Origin: JBBKWQ01 sp037969115
GTDB taxonomy: Bacteria; Actinomycetota; Acidimicrobiia; Acidimicrobiales; Ilumatobacteraceae
Assembly (NCBI GenBank): GCA_037969115.1
Contig: JBBKWQ010000028.1
Location: 1 to 5,070, forward strand
Reading direction: 5' to 3'
Length of the DNA: 5,070 nucleotides
This document shows positions 1 to 5,070 of this stretch, one piece after another. A program made the position numbers and the translations under genes. The notes beneath the pieces are model-generated. The model did no database searches. It was given only the letters and a program-made list of their open reading frames with translations, and was not told where the DNA came from. The number at the start of each line of letters is the position of its first letter. Position 1 is the stretch's first letter.

Positions 1-279
1 GCGAACGTCGAGCGCGAGCCGGCAACGACCACCGACGGTTCCGCTGCGATCACCCTCGGCGACGTGATCACGATCGAGCTGACGATGGGATCGGATGAAG
101 CGTTCGCCGGTGACATCGTAGTCGAGCTCGAATGCGAAGCCGCCGTGGCTTCCCTGTCGGCCGGATCAGAACTCCCCGAGACCGGTCGGTCAGTGACCGC
201 CCCCGTGTTGCTCGGCCTGTTGCTGCTCGCCATCGGCGGCGGACTTCGGGCGGCAACACGACGACAGTTGCCGCTGTGA
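1..279 (+). CDS. C-terminal fragment of an LPXTG (LPETG) cell-wall-anchored surface protein, 5' end outside window
   Basis: The reading frame is open from base 1 to the TGA at 277-279, giving 92 visible residues with no start; the gene begins to the left. Visible residues about 1-50 are a beta-rich extracellular stretch with one Cys (residue 45) that I cannot assign to a family. A Ser/Gly/Ala linker then leads to LPETG (residues 58-62, bases 172-186), a hydrophobic helix (about 66-82) and a short tail with two Arg near the C-terminus. This is the full tripartite sorting signal recognised by sortase, which cleaves between Thr and Gly and joins the protein to the cell wall. The mature protein would therefore be displayed on the surface. 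No sortase gene is in the window. The stop codon overlaps the likely start of the following membrane-protein gene, suggesting co-translation. Binding partner or activity cannot be told from this fragment. Confidence 0.85.
   Translation, partial: ANVEREPATTTDGSAAITLGDVITIELTMGSDEAFAGDIVVELECEAAVASLSAGSELPETGRSVTAPVLLGLLLLAIGGGLRAATRRQLPL
172..186 (+). other. LPETG sortase cleavage motif
   Basis: The codons CTC CCC GAG ACC GGT encode LPETG, followed by a membrane helix and a basic tail, as in class A/E-type sortase substrates. Seen directly in the sequence; the exact sortase class is not determinable here. Confidence 0.85.
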
Positions 280-692
280 CCTCGCTGCCTCGCGGCGGCA
301 TGGCCGCCGAGCCGGAGCGGCGCGTCAGGGTCGATCGTTACCGCAAGCGGCGGGCAGTCTTCGTGGAATCCGATCACGTTGCACGGTTCGTGTCGGGAAC
401 GATCGCGGTCGTCCTGATCGCCGGCATTGCGCTCTGGGCGTACGAGGCCCGAGAACGGTTCAACGTTCCCGGTGACGTCCGGCCGACTTGGTTCCGCGCC
501 ATCCAAGTCGTGCTCGCCCAGGTCGGTGTGCTCGCAGCGACCGCGGAGGCCGTCTACCTCGTGCACTTCACGGTGACGGGACGGACCTGGCGACGGTGGC
601 GCGGCGTTGCAATCGGTTTCGCCGTGATCGCCGCAGTCTGGACCGCGCTCTGGTGGATCGACCGGCTACTCCTCGACAGCATCTTTCTGTGA
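276..692 (+). CDS. Small three-helix membrane protein of unknown function
   Basis: I do not recognise a family. The chosen GTG at 276 overlaps the upstream TGA as GTGA, a common coupled-start arrangement, and gives 138 residues. An ATG at 300 would give 130 residues and is nearly as good, because neither has a clear Shine-Dalgarno. Longer in-frame extension leftward would run inside the LPETG gene and is unlikely. Numbering from the ATG at 300, the N-terminus is very basic (RRVRVDRYRKRR, about 7-18). Three hydrophobic helices follow at about 28-48, 65-91 and 102-120, with a basic loop TGRTWRRWRG between helices 2 and 3. The positive-inside rule places the N-terminus and this loop in the cytoplasm and the C-terminus outside. 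Trp is abundant in helix 3. No catalytic motif is visible. Overlap with the LPETG gene suggests a partner in surface-protein display, but this is only inferred from position. Confidence 0.72.
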   Translation: MTSLPRGGMAAEPERRVRVDRYRKRRAVFVESDHVARFVSGTIAVVLIAGIALWAYEARERFNVPGDVRPTWFRAIQVVLAQVGVLAATAEAVYLVHFTVTGRTWRRWRGVAIGFAVIAAVWTALWWIDRLLLDSIFL

Positions 693-701
693 TCGGCCGA
701 C

Positions 702-3230
702 TCAACCGGCGTGTTCCGGCTCGCTGACGAGCACCGCCGACTGATCGCCGTTCAGACCCGTTCGTGAACTGACCTTCACCTCGAGCAGGGCGGTCGATCG
801 ACTCCCGTCCGATCTCACCCGGATCGTGCAGAATCCGTCCTTGGGAATCTCGTCGTTCCTCTTGCACGAGTCGTCAGGGGCGCCCGAAACAGGCTCGATC
901 TGGAACCCCGTGAGCGCGTCTCCTGCCTCGACGATGTCGATGCTGGTGATCTCGACGGGGCCGTCGCCGGCATTCTCAACTCGGAACTCCTGCGACTCCT
1001 CGTCCGTCTCGAACTCGAGGAAATCGGGCGAGATGTCGATGGTGGGCGCGCTGTCGTCGAACGGGTTGAGGACGGCCAGCACGACCGCCGCCAGCAGCAC
1101 GGGCACGAACACCAACACCGCGAACGGGACGATCGCGAGCGGTATCTGCATCAGGTTCTTCCTGGTGAGGTCGCGCGCTGTCGTGCCGGCACGGTGTTGG
1201 AGCGCCTTGTTCAGGTACGTGCGCGCTTCTTTCAACTCGTCTCGCAGCAACGCGCGTGACCCGAGCTGATGCAACGCCCAACCCAACGCGTCCTTGGTCG
1301 ATTTCGGGTCATCCGTGACGCGCGCGACGCCGTGCGCGGCCGGACTCGCGGAGCGATCGTCCGCGGATACCTGCTCGAGGTCGGAGCGTGCTGCGCCCTC
1401 CACAGACTGCAGCACCTGTTCCCAGGCACCGTGACGACCACTGAGCGCCATCGCAGCCTCCACGGTCTGACCCAAGGTGATCACCTTGCTCCAGCGTCCT
1501 CGGGCTTCCGAAACGTCGTCGTCGCCGCCCTGTTCGACGAGGTCGCGACCCGAGTCGACTCCCCATTGCAGCATGCGAACGACGAACGACCGGTTCTCGA
1601 AGATCTCCGAGTTGAGGGCGTCGAGGGCCCACCCGATGGTGCCGTGGAACACCTCCAGCATGAGGGCTGGCCTGCCGGCTTCGGCGTCGACCTGCTGCCC
1701 GACGTTGTCGGCGAGCACCGGATTCAGTCGATAGCGCGGCGAGCCCTCCTCGAGCCGACCGTCGTCGATGGCCTCGTCGATGACGTCGCTGGATCCCAAC
1801 ACCGCGACCGCGACGCCTCTCGGTACGTCGGTGCCCACCGCGTGCAGCATCTTCATCGCCTTCGCGAGTTCCGGTGACTGATCTGGCGGAGCGAGTTCGG
1901 CGGCCCAGGCGATCAACGGATCCTCTTGCGAACCTCGCGATCGCCTACCCGCCTTTCGCGCGTCCCTTGCGAGCAGATCGATGTCGCCGGGGTTCCCACG
2001 CTTCGCGACGCACAGCGCGACCACAGCCGGTCGGGCGTCGACCGGCACCTCGTTCTTGTAGAGCACCTCGAACAAGGCGAGCAACTCTGCTTCGGAGGTG
2101 AGGTTGTCGATCGGGATCGGTTCGCCGGGCACGTTCTCCGCGTTGTGCTCCTCGGCGGTGATGCAGAACACGGTTCCCGGCATCTCGTCGAGGAGCTCGG
2201 GAACGAGCTCGGTGAGCGGTCGGGCCCCGGTCACTCCGTCGGGAGAGGTCGCCCCGTCGCCCGCGGGACCGTCCGCATCGGGAAAGAAGATGAGACTCTG
2301 CAGATCCCTGAGCGCCGCCTCGCGATCGCGCGGCTTCACGGTGCTCGGATCGTTCGCATCGTAGAACTCCTCCCAGATCGCCTGACGAAGGTCCTCGAGA
2401 TTCTCCACCGTCTTGACTGCGGGATGGATCGCTGCGCCGTCTCTGAAGTCGGACGGAAGATCGTCGCGGTGGGTCAGTTCCTGCAGGATCGTTCGCTTCC
2501 CGACCCCCGGCTCGCCAACGAGCATCACCAGTGGCTCGCGGTCCTCGATCACGCCGACGACGTCAGCCAGCTCGTGCACCCGACCGACGAGTGCATGCCG
2601 ATTCTGGGGCAGCCGATGAGCGTGGGCGGTGTCCTTCCGGCGGATGCTCGGGCCACGCGACTCCCCGACATCGAGACCCGACTCGGATTGGCCGCCGACT
2701 CGTCGCACGCCACGGACCGTGCCCAACTCCGTCTTGAGCACCAGAATCTGCAGGTCCTTGGTGTCGGCGAACTCGTTGCGATCGACACCCTTCGTCTCGA
2801 AGAGCCAGTGCACGAAGCCCTGCTGAAGCTCGAGTTCATCCTCCAGGCTCGGTTCCGGTTTGTCGGGTTCGTACGTGGCAGATGCGTGGTAGACGAAGAT
2901 GCTCTTGCCGTGGTAGAGCGCGAAGATCAGCTCCCACTGGGTGTACGACGCCCGCTCGAGTTCGGCCGGCCGAATCGCGGCGAACTTGTCCGCCGCATCA
3001 GGAGGAGGTACGGACCCGCTTCGTTCCCCGATGACGCAGACGACCGCCTCGCAACGGCGGATGTAATCATCGAGCTTCTCGAGCGTGGTCGACGTTCCGC
3101 CCTCCTGCCGGAAGTCCTCCTGAACGGTGACGTCGAATCCCTTGGTCCTCAGATCGCCTGCCAGAACATCTCGTGCCTGGCCGAACTCGCTGGTCACAGC
3201 CGACAGGAACACCCCAGTGGGTGCCGACAT
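702..3230 (-). CDS. Membrane-tethered DUF4062-STAND ATPase with winged-helix/TPR-like region and C-terminal ASH-like (choice-of-anchor D-like) domain
   Basis: The protein has 842 residues. Residues 1-170 are a DUF4062 (TIR-like) domain: VFLSAVTSEFGQARD at 7-21, KLDDYIRRCEAVVCVIGERS at 52-71 and SYTQWE at 95-100. The STAND/NB-ARC-like core (about 205-430) starts with LVGR (214-217). It has a P-loop GEPGVGKRT (239-247), a possible Walker B LIFFPDAD (313-320), a sensor-1-like strand VFCITAEE (354-361) and a GxP-type RGNPGDID (411-418). A winged-helix-like stretch follows (about 450-510), then TPR-like helices (about 575-692). One transmembrane helix lies at about 694-722. An ASH-like beta-sandwich follows (about 730-842) with Cys789 and Cys801 in the familiar C...GFCTIRV pattern. 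Known STAND proteins act as nucleotide-driven switches in signalling or antiviral defence. DUF4062 also sits before NACHT ATPases in animal NWD1 and TEP1. The topology is inferred: ATPase inside, ASH outside. The ATG precedes the conserved domain directly and has GGGGTGA upstream. Ligand and output are unknown. Confidence 0.9.
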   Translation of the reverse strand: MSAPTGVFLSAVTSEFGQARDVLAGDLRTKGFDVTVQEDFRQEGGTSTTLEKLDDYIRRCEAVVCVIGERSGSVPPPDAADKFAAIRPAELERASYTQWELIFALYHGKSIFVYHASATYEPDKPEPSLEDELELQQGFVHWLFETKGVDRNEFADTKDLQILVLKTELGTVRGVRRVGGQSESGLDVGESRGPSIRRKDTAHAHRLPQNRHALVGRVHELADVVGVIEDREPLVMLVGEPGVGKRTILQELTHRDDLPSDFRDGAAIHPAVKTVENLEDLRQAIWEEFYDANDPSTVKPRDREAALRDLQSLIFFPDADGPAGDGATSPDGVTGARPLTELVPELLDEMPGTVFCITAEEHNAENVPGEPIPIDNLTSEAELLALFEVLYKNEVPVDARPAVVALCVAKRGNPGDIDLLARDARKAGRRSRGSQEDPLIAWAAELAPPDQSPELAKAMKMLHAVGTDVPRGVAVAVLGSSDVIDEAIDDGRLEEGSPRYRLNPVLADNVGQQVDAEAGRPALMLEVFHGTIGWALDALNSEIFENRSFVVRMLQWGVDSGRDLVEQGGDDDVSEARGRWSKVITLGQTVEAAMALSGRHGAWEQVLQSVEGAARSDLEQVSADDRSASPAAHGVARVTDDPKSTKDALGWALHQLGSRALLRDELKEARTYLNKALQHRAGTTARDLTRKNLMQIPLAIVPFAVLVFVPVLLAAVVLAVLNPFDDSAPTIDISPDFLEFETDEESQEFRVENAGDGPVEITSIDIVEAGDALTGFQIEPVSGAPDDSCKRNDEIPKDGFCTIRVRSDGSRSTALLEVKVSSRTGLNGDQSAVLVSEPEHAG
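705..1043 (-). other. ASH-like / choice-of-anchor D-like extracytoplasmic domain of the STAND protein
   Basis: Residues about 730-842 begin ISPDFLEFETDEESQEFRVEN, go on through GDGPVEITSIDI and end with Cys789...GFC801TIRVRSDGS and a final beta strand. This is the usual layout of bacterial ASH (ASPM-SPD2-Hydin) Ig-like domains. The two Cys could form a disulfide outside the cell. Ligand unknown. Confidence 0.65.
1065..1151 (-). other. Predicted transmembrane helix of the STAND protein
   Basis: Residues about 694-722 form one uncharged stretch rich in Val, Ala, Leu and Pro. It is preceded by a basic segment (TARDLTRKN) and followed by an acidic one (NPFDD). The positive-inside rule therefore puts the N-terminal 690 residues in the cytoplasm and the C-terminal 120 outside. 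Confidence 0.85.
2490..2516 (-). other. Walker A (P-loop) of the STAND ATPase, with Arg after the Lys
   Basis: The codons read GEPGVGKRT (residues 239-247). The usual GxxxxGK[S/T] has Ser or Thr directly after Lys245 to hold magnesium; here Arg246 takes that place and Thr follows at 247. The rest of the loop is canonical, so nucleotide binding is likely, but hydrolysis could be altered. Confidence 0.75.
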
Positions 3231-3234
3231 CAGG

Positions 3235-3241
3235 TCACCCC
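3235..3241 (-). promoter_or_regulatory. Possible Shine-Dalgarno of the STAND gene
   Basis: On the minus strand GGGGTGA lies four bases before the ATG at 3228-3230. It is a partial match to the anti-Shine-Dalgarno at suitable spacing and supports this start. The whole gap from 3231 to 3276 is only 46 bases and shows no convincing promoter or terminator, so readthrough from the upstream gene is likely. Confidence 0.4.
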
Positions 3242-3276
3242 GTTCGACCAGGCTGCGGCGCTTGCCGAACGACGGA

Positions 3277-5070
3277 TCACTTCGGAGAACACTCTTCGAT
3301 CACCGTCGGTTCGAAGAGATCGCCCTTGACCTCGAGCCCGTCTGGAACGCCATCGATCACGAGCTTGCTCGCGAACCGCTGGCTCTCCTTCGTCGGTTTC
3401 TCCGGCTCCACCTCGAACACGACCGTGTCGGATTCGATCTCGTATGGCTCCAACGTGCGGAGGATCGTCGTTTCCGATCCGACGGACCGAAGCCCGGAAC
3501 CGAGTTCGAGTGAAATCACCGCGTATTCGTTCAACGGCCTGAAGTTCGACGGTGGTGCGCGCTCGGCCCACACCACGACGTCGACGACTCGGTCGCTGAG
3601 ATTGATGAGCCGTACCTCGTACGAAGTCGTGCACGTAGTCTCGTCCACCGAATCACCGAGCGCTGCGAAGATCTCCGGTCGAGGCGTTCGTGAATCAGTC
3701 GTCGTGATCGGCGGCACGGTCGTCGTCGTCAGCGTTGTTGTTGGTTCGTCCGTCGTCGTGGGAACGACTGTCCTCGTTGTTGTCGTTGTCGTCGTGGTCG
3801 TCGACGTGGTCGATGTGGTCGATGTCGAGGTGCTGGTTGTCGTCGGCGCCGCCACATCGTCGAACTCGATCGTGCACGTGGCGTTCTGATTTCGGGTGAG
3901 CGTCACCGAGTCACCTACCTGCTCGCCGTCGCTGCAGGTCCAGGGTCCAGACGTGTACCCGTCGGGCCCCGCCGCAGACAACCTGTACGTGTCGGGCGGA
4001 AGCGGCGTCAGCGAACTCGCCGATGGGCCCTGACCAACGAACTCGAGATCGTTCGCGACTCCCCTGGCGGACAGGACCCAGTCCTCCGGCACGCTGGTGC
4101 CGCCATCAGAGTTGTCAACTGCGTTCACAAGCGTCAGAAACACCACATCCGGCCCACGACCGCCGCTCTTCGTAAGGGTGCACGTGGCCTGCTGACCACC
4201 GGTCATTGCGAGTTGGTCACCGTCGAACACACCCTCAGTGGCACAGTCCCACGTGTAGGAGATCGTTCCATCGGCGCCATTGGGAGTCAGCGTGAAGGTG
4301 TCGGGTTGCAGCACCGTCGACGATATCGAGGGTCCAGGTCCGGTCAGATCGTTGCCCTCGGTGCCATCCGCCGTCAGGACGCGATCGTCTTGGTCGTCAG
4401 CATTGACCAACGTGAGTGAGACGGTCGTCGGTGGTGGTGGCGGCGTCGCGCAGGTCACCGAAACTGGCGGGTACGCAACGCGTCCGATGACAATAGCGCC
4501 AACCTCGACGGTCATCGTTCCGCCGTCGGCCAACCGACGATCCGTCGGGTCGTCCACCCACGTTCCATTGTCGTCGGTCATCCACCCCGGCCAACCGGGA
4601 GGCTCGACCGATGCGCCCGGGTACAGCATCGTTCCCGTCAATAGCTGAGCTGTGCGGCGATCGAGCAGGGTTTCATCCAGATCTCGGAGCGTGAGCGTCG
4701 CCGAGTCCTCGTTGCCGGGGAGCGAGATGGCGTATCCGAGGTGCGGTACGCCGGCTTGGCAAACCGGCCAGACGACAACCGCTTGTGGCGACCCGCAACG
4801 AGCGGGCCGAGCGGGATACGCAACCGAGTCGGACCCGATGCCGTTCACGTCGACGACGAGCACGCCGCCGTTTGCCATCCCTGGTTCGGTCGGATAGGGA
4901 ACCCATCCACTCAACGGTGCTCGCTCCACCGCGCGGGCCAGGGCGCCGTTCACCACGAGCGACACGCTCAAGGTGTCGGACGGTTCGAGATCGACCGCAT
5001 CCAACACGTAGCTCACGTGTGCCGTGTCACCGCTGCAGATCGACGTCACGCTGACGACACGTATCACTGC
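3277..5070 (-). CDS. Secreted multidomain surface protein: duplicated N-terminal domain, two prealbumin-like (SpaA-like) domains, Thr-rich stalk, C-terminal beta domain; 5' end outside window
   Basis: The frame is open to the right edge. The GTG at 5065-5067 lies inside a beta strand with no signal peptide, so it is probably an internal Val and the gene continues. Counting from it, 596 residues are visible. Domains A (1-92) and B (95-207) share the pattern V..(I/V)C...Y....LSG/LTG..YP....AYP...C and look like a duplication. After a PPPPP linker come two prealbumin-like domains (215-301, 308-404), each with LTLVNA near its start, PDT(F/Y).L, a W.C motif and a final ATCT. A Thr/Ser-rich stalk spans about 408-457. 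A last domain (464-596) is unassigned. Ten Cys occur, two per domain, as expected for an exported disulfide-bonded protein. There is no LPXTG or C-terminal membrane helix, so it is presumably released or held non-covalently, unless the missing N-terminus anchors it. It is probably co-transcribed with the STAND gene. No catalytic motif is visible; an adhesive or binding role is inferred. Confidence 0.85.
   Translation of the reverse strand, partial: AVIRVVSVTSICSGDTAHVSYVLDAVDLEPSDTLSVSLVVNGALARAVERAPLSGWVPYPTEPGMANGGVLVVDVNGIGSDSVAYPARPARCGSPQAVVVWPVCQAGVPHLGYAISLPGNEDSATLTLRDLDETLLDRRTAQLLTGTMLYPGASVEPPGWPGWMTDDNGTWVDDPTDRRLADGGTMTVEVGAIVIGRVAYPPVSVTCATPPPPPTTVSLTLVNADDQDDRVLTADGTEGNDLTGPGPSISSTVLQPDTFTLTPNGADGTISYTWDCATEGVFDGDQLAMTGGQQATCTLTKSGGRGPDVVFLTLVNAVDNSDGGTSVPEDWVLSARGVANDLEFVGQGPSASSLTPLPPDTYRLSAAGPDGYTSGPWTCSDGEQVGDSVTLTRNQNATCTIEFDDVAAPTTTSTSTSTTSTTSTTTTTTTTTRTVVPTTTDEPTTTLTTTTVPPITTTDSRTPRPEIFAALGDSVDETTCTTSYEVRLINLSDRVVDVVVWAERAPPSNFRPLNEYAVISLELGSGLRSVGSETTILRTLEPYEIESDTVVFEVEPEKPTKESQRFASKLVIDGVPDGLEVKGDLFEPTVIEECSPK
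3697..3846 (-). repeat. Low-complexity Thr/Ser/Pro-rich stalk with 9-base imperfect repeats
   Basis: About 50 codons are mostly Thr, written with mixed ACG, ACC, ACA and ACT codons and TCG Ser. A 9-base unit (plus-strand GTGGTCGAT and variants, about 3804-3830) repeats imperfectly and encodes TST/TTS steps. Such tracts act as extended, possibly glycosylated spacers in actinobacterial surface proteins. Confidence 0.8.
3856..4425 (-). other. Two tandem prealbumin-like (SpaA-like) domains
   Basis: Repeat 1 (about 4165-4425) and repeat 2 (about 3856-4146) align through SLTLVNA / FLTLVNA, GPSISS / GPSASS, QPDTFTL / PPDTYRL, TWDC / PWTC and ATCTL / ATCTI. The fold is common in Gram-positive surface proteins and pilins. 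Repeat 1 lacks about nine residues, including the GGTSVPEDW part found in repeat 2. Confidence 0.7.
4447..5070 (-). other. Tandem duplication of a Cys-bounded extracellular domain (A and B)
   Basis: Domain A (about 4792-5070) has Cys11 and Cys91; domain B (about 4447-4785) has Cys103 and Cys206. Both keep a Cys in the first strand, a central LSG or LTG followed by YP, and an AYP shortly before the closing Cys. B is longer and contains PPGWPGW and NGTWVDD, a Trp-rich segment A lacks. Divergence is high, so the duplication is old. Confidence 0.55.

Noticed and set aside
132..299. N-terminal extension of the small membrane protein back to ATG 132
   Set aside because: It would overlap the LPETG gene by nearly 150 bases in another frame and adds only an Arg-rich, non-protein-like stretch.
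705..725. Short inverted repeat (CCGG-6-CCGG) near the STAND stop as a terminator
   Set aside because: The stem is only four to six pairs with a wobble and is not followed by a T-rich tract.
1926..3329. Long plus-strand open frame (467 codons) opposite the STAND gene
   Set aside because: It lies antisense to a gene with clear conserved domains, its product has no recognisable domain, and long antisense frames are expected at this GC content.
3697..3846. CRISPR-like or microsatellite reading of the GTC/GTG-rich repeats
   Set aside because: The units are too short and imperfect, have no spacers, and stay in frame as Thr/Ser codons of a coding stalk.
3173..3889. Plus-strand open frame with a long Val-rich run that resembles a membrane segment
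   Set aside because: The Val run is the reverse complement of the Thr-rich stalk codons; the frame is a shadow of the secreted-protein gene.
5065..5067. GTG as the true start of the secreted protein
   Set aside because: The frame stays open to the edge, there is no signal peptide, and the codon lies in the first strand of domain A, where domain B has the matching strand preceded by more sequence.

Overview
The window looks like high-GC actinobacterial chromosome. It carries an LPXTG-type cell-wall sorting signal, tandem prealbumin-like (SpaA-like) surface domains, long Thr-rich linkers, GTG codons at likely starts, and a strong G/C bias at third codon positions. A lineage such as Acidimicrobiia would fit the style of the secreted domains, but nothing here proves it. 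There is no rRNA, tRNA, CRISPR array, insertion sequence or obvious phage gene. The window is almost entirely coding, and no gene-free stretch reaches 300 bases.

Layout. Two genes read rightward at the left edge. The first (1-279) is the 3' end of a surface protein with an LPETG sorting signal. The second is a small three-helix membrane protein (276-692) whose likely GTG start overlaps the stop of the first. They converge, with a 9-base gap, on two large leftward genes. One (702-3230) encodes an 842-residue STAND-type ATPase with an N-terminal DUF4062 (TIR-like) domain, an NB-ARC/AAA-like nucleotide-binding core, winged-helix and TPR-like helices, one transmembrane helix and a C-terminal ASH-like beta-sandwich. 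Upstream of it in the same direction, after a 46-base gap, lies the 3' part of a large secreted multidomain protein (3277 to the right edge). It has a duplicated N-terminal domain, two prealbumin-like domains, a Thr-rich stalk and a C-terminal beta-rich domain.

How the parts may work together. The most interesting element is the membrane-tethered DUF4062-STAND protein. Its order of domains puts the predicted effector and ATPase in the cytoplasm and an ASH-like domain outside the membrane. The gene before it, probably in the same transcript, encodes an entirely extracytoplasmic protein with Cys-bounded domains. One hypothesis is an envelope-sensing conflict or signalling module in which the secreted protein and the ASH domain act outside and the STAND/DUF4062 part responds inside. 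This is inference from architecture and gene order. No function is demonstrated by the sequence.
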